A DNA stretch of 64,000 nucleotides. It comes from Hormiphora californensis (lineage: Eukaryota; Ctenophora; Tentaculata; Cydippida; Pleurobrachiidae). Location: positions 4,637,855-4,701,854 of the forward strand of contig CM035360.1 of the NCBI GenBank assembly GCA_020137815.1, written 5' to 3'. Shown in pieces: positions 45,604-58,009 of the stretch (positions within the stretch are counted from its first letter, which is position 1; each line of letters starts with the position of its first letter). The notes beneath the pieces were generated by a model. It was not told the DNA's origin. It saw only the letters and a program-made list of their open reading frames with translations, and searched no databases. A program made the translations under genes and the position numbers.

Positions 45604-46236
45604 TTTGGTTGTTGGGTTGATTCAATTTCAAATACAATAAATCGAGGGTTGATGAGGTTATCATTGCACTGATCGTGCTATATGATGAGCATTTTGTTTT
45701 TATGTCTTTTTAATCTAGAAATTACATTGGCATGCGCTGCAGACCCCAAGTGCGCGCGTTTTCCACGGCTTCTAGGGCCTGTAGCATAGGCCAAGAAATT
45801 ACACACATTATCTGCAAAATTATGAAATATTTGATCTGTTGTAGGTGGAAGTGAAAATATAAGCCGCTATATATGAGTGAAATGGAAGAACTTGTAGCGT
45901 ATATAATAATAGGAAGAGCTATACGTATCGGTATTATAATCAAATTGACTAGGGATGAGCGTTGGATCGAGATTCGAGTGTAGGTTAGTTGATATAGTGC
46001 TGCACCAATCGGGGATATATCGTGTCCTAATACAATCGATCATTCCTTACCCTTCTCATTCCTTAAGATCATGCTTCCATGAGAGTCTAGGAGAGGGCAG
46101 AGAGGTGAGGAGAGAGATAGAACGTTACGAAAAGAGGAGTAGAGAGAGAGAGAGAGAGCGAGAGCTAGCTGCGCTCTATCGTCTTCTTATCTCGAGATAA
46201 TCGTACGTATCTCTGTATCTCCTACTATAGATCTAG

Positions 46237-46280
<44 letters not shown>

Positions 46281-47525
46281 CTCTCCTTCTCTCTCTCTCT
46301 CTCTCACTCTCTCTATATCGCCTGATCCGTTGATAGCAATTGTCACTTGGTTATAATAGGCGTGATATGTTAAAACTATAGCTGTCTCTTCGATCGAGAG
46401 TAGAGAGAGGGAGAGAGAGAGACACACTAACGAGAGGGAGAAGGTCTCTATATCTGCCTCTCACTCTCTCTCCTTTATCTCTCTTTATCACTCTCTATTT
46501 GAGATTTCCTTGACGAATGAATCCCAATAAATCATCATGAATTCATTTGACTGATACTTTAAATATTCTGTTATAATTACTTGAGTGATCTTCGTCACGA
46601 TTCTTTGCTTTCCTCGATTTTGCCACTATTTATTTGACCTACGCTGCAGTCCCCTGTATTATAGTAGCTGTGAAAATTGTCTGAATTCATTTATATATAC
46701 GTCACTATTATCAAAGACCGTTCAACTCTTGCAGACCTTCACGCTCCAATCACAATACGTCAATGTTTCAAAATTACCTCTAAGTCAAACTGCATCGCGG
46801 TAGTAGGGCACCGGGCACGCTTTGCGTTCTTAGGCAAGGTAGGGGTAACTTCGGGATAACTTCGCTACCAAAATTCTCCCCTGTATTACTTGCTATATCC
46901 AATATATATTCTCAGCAGAGTGAATCAGTATTATAAGAAACTAACTGTATAAGCTATAGGGCGCGAAAGGTAATTGCAATCGTTACGCTCCACTATTTGT
47001 ACCAATGCTTGCCTGGTACCTATCGATATATGTAAACTGGATTAGTTAACGCCTGCATAAGCCTGCCATAACTATTACATTGTGTCTCCTTGGAGACTGA
47101 CAACATTATTATTAATCCAGTGATTCCATCTTGTATTGAACAGCTTCACATGGAAATTTGTAAGACCAGGATCCTGATTCTCGAGAAAAGAGATCATGTG
47201 TATTATATCCAAACTGGACCATATATCCCCGGCCATTCAGTTTACATTCCATATTATTATCACTAATTTTTCCTTTGTCATACAACAATGTAGCAACAGC
47301 TGTAATTTCTATATAATAGCTGCTCTCCCTATAGCTGATCGTGTTCATCAATAAAGTGAGTTGCAGATAGAGAGAGAGGAAATAATATAAGGGTTTTCAT
47401 CCTCTCCTGCAATTGTATCGTTCGTGTGTTCTTCGCTTCGATTTTCCGTGATCCAATATCAGATCCTATATCAGTCATATAGCTTTTCTGGTTTAATAGG
47501 TATACAATATAATAAACCTCAGATA
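45604..47525. other. Gene-free stretch with CT/GA runs
   Basis: Holds (GA)n at 46,140-46,165 and (CT)n at 46,241-46,315. No splice-supported coding sequence. Confidence 0.4.
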
Positions 47526-47660
47526 TTAGATTAGAGAAGGTCTGAAGGTAAGGGAAAAGGAAGGTCTAAAGGCAAGGGAAGGTAAGGTCTGGAGGAAAAG
47601 GGAAGGGAAGGCCTGGAGGCAAGGGAAAGGGAAGGTCTAGAGGTAAAGGGAATGGAAGTG
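47526..47660 (+). repeat. Purine-rich minisatellite
   Basis: Five to six degenerate units of ggaaggtctggaggcaaggg. Confidence 0.75.
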
Positions 47661-47845
47661 GACTGTGGAGGTTCATCTGATCCCTCTCTATAAACCACAT
47701 CTTAACTGTTCAGTTCCTCGTGCGATCACTTGACAGGTGACAACAACTCCGTTTATATATGGTTACATCGTTTCAACGTCTAGAATATTGCCACTGAAAT
47801 CCTCGAGCACAGATCGTATCAAGTTCAGTTCGTAGAGATATAATA

Positions 47846-47945
47846 CAGTCGGACCCCGATTTAGGGGCCCCCGATTTAGTGGACACCCCGATTTAGTGGA
47901 CAAGAGCCTTTCCCCCGAGGGTGTCCCTAAATCGGGGTCCGACTG
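47846..47945. mobile_element. pogo/Tigger-like MITE, 100 bp
   Basis: TA-flanked, same ends as the 44,672 copy and nearly identical internally (gtggacaagagcctttcccc). Confidence 0.88.
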
Positions 47946-48000
47946 TAGTATTAATATTTAAGGGTGGTGTACTAGTTCCTATATATTCCTATATAGTTCC

Positions 48001-48773
48001 TATAACGGGTGACAACTAAAAATCTGGACAATTTTCTGTGAGCTCTAGCGCCGTCTCTGTTTGAGATACAGCTTCAGGACAGTGATAGAACGATTTTTCA
48101 GACAATTTTGAATCAGAATAACATAACGGGAAAGACTAAAAAGTTCACTTTCATTGCCATATCGCATCATTTCCTCTTGACCCACCAAAGCATGTAGTAC
48201 GGAGATTTGAGATTTCTATGTGATCAGAAACAACCTTCCCGATGAAATAGAATTCTCAAAATTGGAAGTCTGGTAGTTCATGCCATAACCAACATAACTG
48301 CCAAGTTTCAACATTTTAGCTCATCAGGAAGTTGGTTTTCCACGTCATAAATGTTTCGAGAGATCGTCAAAATGGCGATTTCTCAAATTACCTGTAAACT
48401 ACGATTTGAAAGGTTTGTTACAGATGATTCTGTGATCAGAATTGAGATTAACGGAGTGTGAAACAAAGTTAATTTCGTTCAAAATTGTCTGGAAAATCAT
48501 TCTATTGCTGCCCCGAAGCTGTATCTCAAAAAGAACAGGCGCTAGACGTGCTAGAAAAGTGTATAATTTTCACGTAATACATGCTTTGGTGGGGCAAGAG
48601 GAAATGATGCGATATCGCAATGAAAATGAACTTTTCAGTCTATCCCGTTGTGTTATTCTGATTCAAAATTGTCTGAAAAATCGTTCTATCACTGTCCTGA
48701 AGCTGTATCTCAAACAGAGACGGCGCTAGAGCTCACAGAAAATTGTCCAGATTTTTAGTTGTCACCCGTTATA
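48001..48773. mobile_element. 773-bp foldback element
   Basis: Long arms from tataacgggtgacaactaaa through tctggacaattttctgtgag, ctctagcgccgtctctg and acagcttcaggacagtgata invert at the right end (tcacccgttata). A second, weaker inverted copy of the same module sits near 48,490-48,560, so the element is internally layered. No transposase. Confidence 0.85.
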
Positions 48774-50290
48774 TTATAGCAATGACGTCAAACAGTTGAC
48801 ACGAGCTGCGGGTTTAAATTCATGATTTCGAGATGGCACTGGCAGTTCTGAAATTAAATGTCATAATTTCTTGTTGTATATAACAAACACAATAATCGAT
48901 CCTATATTATACATGTGTGTGTTCTGTACCTTGAATCTGATTCTTCCACACTATAACAGTTACATCATGATCTGACATTATAATGTGATGGCCCCTATTA
49001 TATAATCTGCTACATCATACATATGTTACACAATTGAATGCACATTGTCTGATGTAATTGTTTCAGTTAGTTACATTACAATGCATGATCCGAGATCAGC
49101 TAGAGTACGTGTCTATAATATAGTGTATTCCTTATTCTAGCTGCTCTCATATTTGCAGCTCCTCTAAGAGCAATCTTCATTTATGTATTATATGCTGGTA
49201 ATATACGGGACCATGCTCTCTCTCTCTCCCATTTGGGAACGTCTTGTAGCCTGTCCTTGCTAGCTATAAATAATACATCAATATGGGACCCATATTATGG
49301 GTCATAGGCATATTTAAACTACTATCTAGTGATATAAATTTAATGAGTTTGATTTGTTCCATCAAGTGCTCGCCTTCCCTGGCCTTTACGAGAACCATTT
49401 AATTTACTAAGAATTCCTTGATAATTTAATAGTTGCACTCGTTTAACGAAAATAAGACCTCAAACAAACATTGATCTAGAATACTCTAGTTAGATTTAGA
49501 AGTTTGTATCCTGGTAGAGTGCTCGATCCGGGGATGCGGAGAGCTGAACTATTGTGACTATTGTGACTATTGTTTCACTTGTCACAATAGATCTAGAATA
49601 CTCCATCTGTTTGCAGGATTGCAGCAACGCGTTGTTTTTTCAGCATATATGCCTCCCTGCGTTGCTTTTCATCTTTTCATTTTGCGTTGCTTTTCATTTT
49701 GTCTGTGGCCCCTGCATTCTGTTGATGACGCGTTACCTCGTACAATGATTTCTGGCTGTGGCCTGAAAGCCCCCTTGATCACTCTACGGAACTTTTCCTG
49801 AATCAGCTGATGAAAACGAATCCACTGCAACCGCCAACCGGATTTAGCTATCTATCTTATCGGGAAGTCTAGACTTAAAATTGTTTAGACTCCCCAACCA
49901 AATAGAAAACGATAAAATCCCGTTGCATTGGATTGGTATCATAATGCAAATGAGTCCACATTTTTCGAGGCCAGCATCAAAGTACAGTAAGAAATGAAGG
50001 AGGTCGCTAGGCTCCTTTTCAGTTCTTTGTGTGGCTGTGTGCTGCATGATGACCTGTCAGCGTGATCCTGCAATCACTCAAAGGGTCGCAGTGCAATATG
50101 TCACGGCAGTCAACAGCAGTTAACCATTATATATTCTTAGCTACTATATATCTTGTCTCGCCTCTCGCTGACTCGCCAGTGCTCCCTGCGTTACCTCTTA
50201 ACTTGTCTCTGCACCCCTGATATATGCAGATTGGTTACAGAATTTGTACTCAAATACTTAACCGATCTTCAGTGGGGGTTCAGGCATGAC
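48774..50290. other. Gene-free AT-rich stretch
   Basis: No splice-supported exons, RNA genes or repeats that I recognise. Confidence 0.4.
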
Positions 50291-50354
50291 CTGTCAGAGC
50301 ATTGGCCTGACCCATTCTCGCGCGAGAACTGTGGTCAGAGCATTGGCCTGACAG
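50291..50354. mobile_element. 64-bp hAT-type mini-MITE, copy 2
   Basis: Same ends as 29,769-29,830. Flanked by a perfect 8-bp duplication, ggcatgac (50283-50290 and 50355-50362). Confidence 0.85.
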
Positions 50355-50639
50355 GGCATGACAGTTTTCCCCCAGTAGGTATATTGTAATGCAAACCGTA
50401 TGCCAGATATCGCGCTGACCCTTTCTCATACACTTCGGAGGAGAGAGGTCAGACATATCGATGGCATTTGTCCAGTTATTGGTTCCTTTGCAATTTAAGT
50501 GATTAGAATGAAGATATTTGAGAGACACCTTTTCACAAAAATGATATTTGTACCATCTTATATCTTCTTTTTTTCATTAAATGGCACTAGATACCACCTT
50601 GGCACCTTTTTTCATTGCTTTTTGATTACCTACATAGTA

Positions 50640-50810
50640 CAGTCGGACCCCGATTTAGTGGCCCCCGGATTAGTGGCACCCCGATTTAGTGGCAGGATTT
50701 TTTTCCCCCGATATAGGAAATTAACATTATTTGACCCCGATTTAGTGGCACCTCGATTTAGTGGCAGGATTTTTTTCCCCCGAGGATGCCACTAAATCGG
50801 GGTCCGACTG
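50640..50810. mobile_element. pogo/Tigger-like MITE, 171 bp
   Basis: TA-flanked CAGTCGGACCCCGATTTAGT...CTAAATCGGGGTCCGACTG, about 130 bp upstream of the GPCR start codon. Confidence 0.85.
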
Positions 50811-50938
50811 TAGTACCATTTTATAGCAATTTCATTAAGATGCCAGCTTACTTTCATCACAAATTTTTCTGGTAGACTTGATGACTTAGTAGTCAGTTTC
50901 CATACATAATGCTAACTTATTCATTCTTTTTTTAGAGT

Positions 50939-53900
50939 ATGGGAGAACTAAATGAACTGAACACAACTGAGAGTCCTGGAAATTTGACCACAAATCATGC
51001 CTTCCTCACTACTATATCAGTCTTCTACCTGTTCCTCTCGATATACATAACTGGCATCAACATGGTGGAGCTGTTGATCATATCTCGTATCAAGATCACA
51101 TCATCTACCGTCTTCATAGCCAGGTATAATAATTATGATGCTAGCTCAGGTTATATAATTGTCTTTTCTCATCTATTTTATTTCTTCCCAACGAAATAAT
51201 ACAACTGTATTTATTTTAGTTTATTTGTTGTAATTATTCTATTTGACATTTGTTCCACAGATTTCTTAACCATGAATTATTTCAGTTTAGCTGGTGCGGA
51301 TATGGTGACTGGACTCTTTCTCATCCTACCATCCTCAATATCTGTCATTGCTAACGGACAAGGATTCTTTCTTGGAAATATTGCCTGTCAAATAACAGGT
51401 GAGATCATATGCATTGATTTACTCCGGTCTTACAATTTGAAAAATGAGTTGCTGCACATTTCTCACCAGCATTATATCACCACCTTCTATATAAAGCTCT
51501 GATCACTTAAAAATATTCAATTCAGTTAGACCTGTCGCCACATTAGATATTTTACAATCAAAATGAGAGTCATATCTCTTACTATGGAGCAGCTCGAGTA
51601 CGAAAAGTTCGCAAATTCTTAGTACGCGAAAATGGAAGGTTTATTATGTATAGAATGTTGTCTGCAACATGTTTGGGTGAGTAAAGAGTAGATAAAAAAG
51701 AAGGACACCTCGCCTAGATTTAAATTGTGCAATTTAGTTGATTTACTAAAAGTAAAAAGGTGCATCTATAATACTAGAACTCCACCTTGTGTGCATACTG
51801 AAAACCTTGCGATATGTGTGGAGCAGCTGTTAAAAGAAAAAGTATAGTAGCTGTAAATCTAAAGGGTTCTGGAAAGGGTTTCATTTTGTTGGAAGTATAA
51901 TTGCTATTTTCTGTGAAAAGAATCTGGATATGGAATTGACAAAAATTTAATGAATTCTTTAGTCCCTTCCTCCTCTACATGATTATATATCCCAGCTAGT
52001 CCTAATACGGTTTAACGTTGTAGCTCATGAATTCAGATTTGCTACACACATTATAGGGCTCATGTATAAATTGGCACGTGCAGGGGAAGCTTTGTCTAGC
52101 ACGTGCCCGATAATTGCGGTATCATAGTAGGTGTAGCATGGTTCACTAGGTGTGACTGACACACTGGATCTCCCCCTGCAAGAAATACTAACATGAGATG
52201 TCTAAGACTTGATATTATATTGCAGCTGGGAAGCAAAATCTTCAAAAAAAATTTGATTAGCTTTCGAGCAAAATTAATTAAATGCATATATACGAAGGTA
52301 TATTTCTCAATCTGAACAACTACAAATCACGTGATGTCTTTTAATTCATTCTAACAAGCATGATCTTACTTGAGGAAGCTTCCACTAGACATATAATCCG
52401 CACTAGTCACTTTCTTGGAATTATGGGCAAAAGGTTATCCACCTGATATATTATTTTCGGCGGGCAGTGGGTAAACGGTTATCAGGTATGCACACTAAAA
52501 TAAATATGACGCAGGACGCAATACCCGCTATAAAATACTCAAGAATATCTGCACTTGCACTATTTAACCCTTAAACACCTTAAACACCCTTAAACACCTT
52601 AAACACCCTTAACACCACATATCATGAAGAGTTGTAAAATTGAGACAGCTATAAAATATCTTCACTTTACCAAATTATGATGTAATTTGAGAACGCTTAT
52701 ATGATCATGAAAATTTTCTTCGTGGGTGCCCAGCAACTTCCACAATAAATATATTTGTTTGGTGGATTGTTGCTAGTATTATACAACGATCGACTATAGA
52801 CGAATAGGCTCGTTCGTTAAACGACGAATGATAGATTAAACGCATCAATCTTTTATCAATCGATTGTCGATGGATCCACAAATTGATCGATCCACAAATT
52901 GATCGAACAAATTTTTGTATGGCAGGTGCTAAAACAATACGGTTGTTTCCTCTTTGTTATTCTCCCAGCTGTGCTAAACATTCTTCTCCCCATTGTCAAA
53001 TTATGTGCTAAACATCCTTCTCTCCACTAAGCATCTTTCTCTCCCAAGGTGTGCTAAGCAATACGGCTATGATGGCGACACTCTTCTCCGTGGTATGGAT
53101 CACTGTTAACCGGTGGTTTGCCCTAATGACACCCCTTCTTTATCGGAGCTGCTCAACTACTGCAGTGAGTAACTTTTCATAATACAGGCCAGGGTGGCTA
53201 CTGACTCTGTATAATCATTGGTCATTATATTATACTACACCGATATATTGATCTCGAATATTATAGGCTCAACTGATTGGATCCAATATATTGATTATTT
53301 AAACTAGTAAACCCGTTCGCCCTACGGGCGAATTTCGGGGAACTGGTATTGGTAGCTGGATTAGGGAACACTGACATCATCAGTCTAACTAATGACATGC
53401 ACTATCCCATCTTAAGTTACGGTACCGTAGAAGGAGCTCAGGCGGGATCGCTGCGAGTTTCTGGTTTCAGAACGTCAGATGATGATCAGGCGATCAAAGT
53501 TATAAAAGAACTTACTATTTCGTCTGTTTGCAGTATTCATCTGCCTTAATCTCTGAGATTGATCATCGGTTCTGTTTAACCTCTAACGTCTTGTTCGTTC
53601 TCTCTGCACTTCTTTTGGTGCTGCTCGATGTATGGAAAAGTAGAGAATGGCGGTGAGATCTTGCGTGAATAACTCCAATTGTCGCTGTCGTATATCAACA
53701 GTTGTTGAAGAGAGCATATTAGCTGGAACAGTGACACAAACTAAAGCAAGATCAAATGCACGTGCACGTGCAGCAGTATAGTAGCAACATCCATTGGCAA
53801 CGGCTCCGACCCCTGGCCCCACTCCAATAGTACTCCACAGTCCACCTCTAAACCTGCACGTGCTAAATGCCATATAAGGTAAAAAACGTCACACAGGATT

Positions 53901-55464
53901 TCCCTATTTGCTTTAATAATAGTATGATTGTGACGCACGAGAAACGGTTAAATGGTTTGACAGTGGACTAAAAATATCTCGGTGCTCCCTAGTATAACAA
54001 ACAATATCTGATAGTTAGTCCGAAACTAATACTTTCGGAAAGTATATATTATTATAATGAGATCTGATCAGGATTAAAGTATATATCCTTACGATTTAAA
54101 TTTCTGACTAAATATCTGTCTAGTCACTAGGGATAACGATTATACTATCGTTGGAAGAGAGCTGTCATGAATACTTCAGTATAAAGATAGCAGCAATTTT
54201 GCTGTCATGAAAGAAAGAATAAAATGCTTTGCCGAGAATTTAAATGGAGTAAAAAAAATGAATCATAATGAATTTCAGAACGCTTACGCCTTCGTTGGAG
54301 CAACTTGGATTCTTTGTACTTTGAGATCCCTCGCGCCGTACATAGCTAGTAGTGAGTAAGTAGAGAAGTGAAATTATTTTGTTGAAAACAAAATGTAAAT
54401 GTTTTATCTACAAATATTCAATGGTTTGTTATTAATTAAAACATTTTGGATAGTATGTATAGAATTCCCCTTCATTTTCACTAAATTAACATTAAAACTT
54501 TCCAGATACGAGTACTATGCTTCGACGGGAATGTGTAGTTTTGGAACAGCTATTTTCAAGCCCCATGAGATGTTAGCATACTCAATCCTGATTTCTCTTC
54601 CCTTCGTATTCTGTCTCATTCCCCTAATCTACTGCCCCGTCCACATGACCCTCATCTTAACCCGCAGACAGGTGGGGATTTTTTTAGTGAATTGAGAAGA
54701 TATTTTCAACTCTAACTAACTTTAGTTATGTAGAGAGATATTTGTAGAGAATTGAAGATAGCGATACAGAGAATTAAAGAGTTAAATGGTTATAAAGAGA
54801 AATTTGTATTCTGAATAATGAGTTCAGAGCAAGAATTAAAGAGAGATTTAGTGCGCTAAAATTTCTTTAAAATGACAGTTACTTCTTACCCTTTTTCATC
54901 TTCTGCTATCAGAAGATAAGTTGTCTGCAGATTTGACCTTATATATCCATTATAACGAACATTTACACCCTCCCCATTTTATTCCAGGCTCAAGGCACAA
55001 TCAAAAAGACGAGTAGAGGGCAATTCAAACGTCTCGCTAACGTCAGTACTTCCAGTTTCGCACCCAACACCAACGGGCCTGCTTCAGTGTTGGGACGATC
55101 AAAATCCTTGAAAACACGACAAACGGAGCGAAATGCAACAATAACTACAGTGCTGGTGGTGTGCAGTTTTGTGGTATGCTACAGTATCCACTACTTTTTT
55201 GTGGTCAGCTACAGCGTGTACCTAGCTACGGGGCAAACCGTTACTATTGATAGTGATAGTGTCTACCTCACACTGGAAACATGTTGGTTGTTGTTTATGA
55301 ATATCAACAGTGCCCTCAACCCAGTGATATACCTGTTCAGGAACACTACCTTTAAACATGAGCTGTTTAATCTAAAGAACAACTTACTAAAGTATGCGGG
55401 TAAGGATACGGTGCCACATTTCGTAATGAGGGAGAAGGGTACCACTAGTTCGTACAGCTGTTAA
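50939..55464 (+). CDS. Class A (rhodopsin-like) G-protein-coupled receptor, complete
   Basis: Six coding exons: 50939-51123, 51286-51398, 53049-53164, 54279-54355, 54506-54671, 54988-55464. Phases agree and give 377 residues. The N-terminus has two sequons (NTT, NLT). Seven hydrophobic segments follow: TM1 (ISVFYLFLSIYITGINMV), TM2 (ADMVTGLFLILPSSISVI), TM3 (AMMATLFSVVWITVNRW), TM4 (FVGATWILCTLRSLAPYI), TM5 (SILISLPFVFCLIPLIY), TM6 (ITTVLVVCSFVVCYSIHYFF) and TM7, ending with the canonical NPVIY. The DRY position reads NRW, and TM6 lacks the usual CWxP. Cysteines at the start of TM3 (IACQITG) and in loop 2 (GMCSFG) can form the conserved disulfide. A tttag acceptor just before the ATG suggests an upstream 5' UTR exon. 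The ligand is not predictable. Confidence 0.87.
51399..53048. other. GPCR intron 2, no gene seen
   Basis: AT-rich sequence with a short (cttaaacaccc)n patch near 52,565-52,612. No coding features. Confidence 0.5.
53165..54278. other. GPCR intron 3, no gene seen
   Basis: Short open frames (53,349-53,549 plus strand, 53,583-53,873 minus strand) lack splice or domain support. A hairpin, gttcgccctacgggcgaa, lies at about 53,314. Confidence 0.45.
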
Positions 55465-55526
55465 TGAGGGAGAAGGGTACCACTAGTTCGTACAGCTGTT
55501 AATGAGGGAGAAGGGTACCACTGTTA
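55428..55526 (+). repeat. 38-bp tandem repeat across the GPCR stop codon
   Basis: gagggagaagggtaccacta plus gttcgtacagctgttaat begins at 55428, 55466 and 55504, with 2.6 near-identical copies. The first copy encodes the receptor's last residues and stop; the rest lie in the 3' UTR. Confidence 0.9.
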
Positions 55527-55738
55527 GAAATGATCTTGTTCGGGTTTGAACAAAACAAGTTAAACACGGCCCTTCATGGTGTAGAAGCCAGAAGGCATCA
55601 TATGGGTGATGTTGTCAGAGCATTGGCAGATGACAGCGGTGACATGTGAGATCGTGGGGACAACTAGGATTGAGAAAGACTCACAACGAATTATCAGCTG
55701 TTATATTAGCTGTTGATAGTTTTTTGAGATCTATCACG

Positions 55739-55978
55739 GTCGCTTGTAGAGAAGAAACGGTATCCAAACACTGTACGCAGACGCACCTTTTGCGTAATAT
55801 ATAAAGCTTGAATTGTTCATACGGGAGCACGAACAAAGTGTCAGGCGACTCAAAGTAAAGCGTGGGTTAGCAAACTTTTTCAGCGATAGATCAGGCTGAA
55901 TATGTGTTATTACCCCCGTGCTACGTAAAGTGTGCATCTGCACACGGTGTTTGGACACCGTTTCTCCACTACAAGCGA
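55739..55978. mobile_element. MITE with CGCTTGTAG...CTACAAGCG ends
   Basis: Inverted ends gtcgcttgtagagaa / tccactacaagcgac are shared with the inner element at 36,587-36,798 (which also has accgtttctccactac). No coding capacity. Confidence 0.65.
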
Positions 55979-56373
55979 CACTGTATGTCGTGTATATTTC
56001 AGTTTTAATTACTCGTGCTAGAAAAATGTCCCAAAAATGTTAAAACATTGAATTCTGCGGGCACAGGAGAACAAGCTTTTTTGGGGACAAAAACTGGATA
56101 AAAATATTTTTGGTAAAGCTGTAAATGTCGCTGCCTGCAAACGTACCTCGTTTATGTATATAAATATTAAATCAAACTGTTTTCATTGTTTCGTTATAAT
56201 AGAGTTTTACTTTGACAGCATTTTTATTTTATAACCCTCCGGCCTCCTTTATATTAACATATGTGAGACACTGCCAACAAGGCGAACCCTGCAATGTACT
56301 GGAGCTGCTTCTTCGTACGAGTAACTCAACCTTTATCTTTTATTGAAACCAGAAGTAAAATATACAAACTATG
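55979..56373. other. AT-rich intergenic stretch
   Basis: No features recognised before the LINE insertion. Confidence 0.4.
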
Positions 56374-56386
56374 GTTCGTCAGGCCT

Positions 56387-57304
56387 TGATTTGATTTGAT
56401 AGGAGCGGTTGCCATGGGCGTGAACCCCTGTTGGGGACCCTACGCACAGGGCCAATCACTTAGTGATACCAGCACCGCTAATGATGGCCGTGAGGTATGG
56501 GAAGGATTATGGGGGGCATAACCCTGGTGGGGAAAGTCGACTGCTGCGGGGGAGGTGAGGGGGGTTGCAGCAGTCGTCTTTGGGATGCGCTGCATTGCGT
56601 GCTTCTATGTCGTTGTACACATTGCAGTCCTTCCTTTTGATTTTTGTTGTACTGGTTTCTAGGTATGTGTTTGTTAATTTTTGTTTGATTGTTGTTTAAT
56701 TTGTGTGTTCTGGTTGTGTTGGTAGTTTGGATCTCTAGTCTACTGTGTCGTTTATGGTTAATTTCTTTCGTTTCAGGAACAACAGCATTATGTCGATTGC
56801 TTCTTTTAGTGGGTTGTTTCTCAGTGTTGAATATATATCACTGTGGTACGCTCTTCCTGAGAGCTCTTCCCTTTTTTGTGCTATCGCTGGACACTTGCAA
56901 ATAATATGTTCTACCGTTTCTTCCTCGTGTTGGCATAATGTGCATAAGCCGTTTTGTGTTTTTCCTATTTTGCCTAGATGGTGGTTGTTTTCTCCATGCT
57001 GGGTTATTATGTGAGTGGCTGTTCTGATACTTTGTCGAGTTTTCATAAGGTCCTTCGTTTGCTTTGTTATTCTGTTGTATGTTTGTGTGTCTGTTATCAT
57101 GTGCTGTTCCGTCCTTGTTTCATATGAATTTTGGGTGTCTGCGAGTAACCGCTTGGTGTGTTTCCCGCCGCTGTTCTCGAATTCTTTGGTAGTTTCTCTT
57201 GTTGTCCATTTCTTGAGCTCTTTTATGGCCTGACTGAATGGTGGTGGGCAAGATCTAATATTCCCATCGATTGTTGCTGCTTTTGCTAGTTCGTCTGCCC
57301 TCTC
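56387..57304 (-). mobile_element. 5'-truncated LINE (RNase H-bearing non-LTR retrotransposon) 3' fragment
   Basis: Read on the minus strand, the fragment opens with TNERADELAKAATI, the typical end of a LINE RNase H domain. It continues open to a stop at 56,735, with a CCHC-like knuckle (CTLCQHEEETVEHIICKCPA) that is characteristic of these C-termini. A 3' UTR of about 350 bp ends in a (TCAAA)n-type tail. The 13-bp direct repeat gttcgtcaggcct flanks it exactly (56374-56386 and 57305-57317), so this is a complete insertion event truncated at its 5' end. RT and endonuclease are absent, so it is dead. Confidence 0.9.
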
Positions 57305-57317
57305 GTTCGTCAGGCCT

Positions 57318-58009
57318 GATTAGGGTTTTGTAAAATTGAGGGCTGACGGAAAATCAGCCCGGCCTGCAAGTTTTTTGACCAATTTAAATATCACGAATCA
57401 CGATACTATCTATTGTTTTGATTCATCACTCAACAGCTTATTTCTTGAATAGAAAGATTTTTTTCTAAAACGTGACTTGACTGACAATTTGATTAAAATC
57501 CATTATATCAAGTTTATTAAACTTTACTGCAATTATCAAGATGTCAAGTAAGACTATAGATTAGCTCACTGCATTCAATCATGAGTCATTTAGTTTGTTG
57601 ACATGGCCATGGACACATGTGAGAGATCGATCTCGCTCGCGCTAGGTGTCACCAAGAGTCATTTACATAGTATCGAGTTATTCGATTAAGAAACTAATGA
57701 TTGACCCGTTTAATTGAAACCCACGAATGATATTCTGAACTCCTTGATCTATAACCAATGATTATCAATCATAATTCAATTCAAAATCAATCATGGATAA
57801 CTCCTTGACAATAAGAAATCAACAACGTTCACTGCCACACAACATAACCAATGAAAAAGGAATTCATCCTTTAAAGAATTATATCCATCAAGAGACTTTT
57901 GAACAACATCTATATACACAAAGTGTCAATCAAGATAAGTTAATTTGTAGCAGTCCTGAAAGTTAACTTTTGAAGGTACCGAACAATTTGGACGATCATC
58001 ACGGCTTAG
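57318..58009. other. Intergenic AT-rich stretch downstream of stomatin
   Basis: Contains a GAGATCGATCTC-family fragment (57,600-57,655) and the presumed stomatin 3' UTR. Confidence 0.4.

Noticed and set aside
53583-53873. 96-codon minus-strand open frame in GPCR intron 3
   Set aside because: There is a mild resemblance to ordinary protein composition, but no splice signals in phase, no signal peptide and no known motif.
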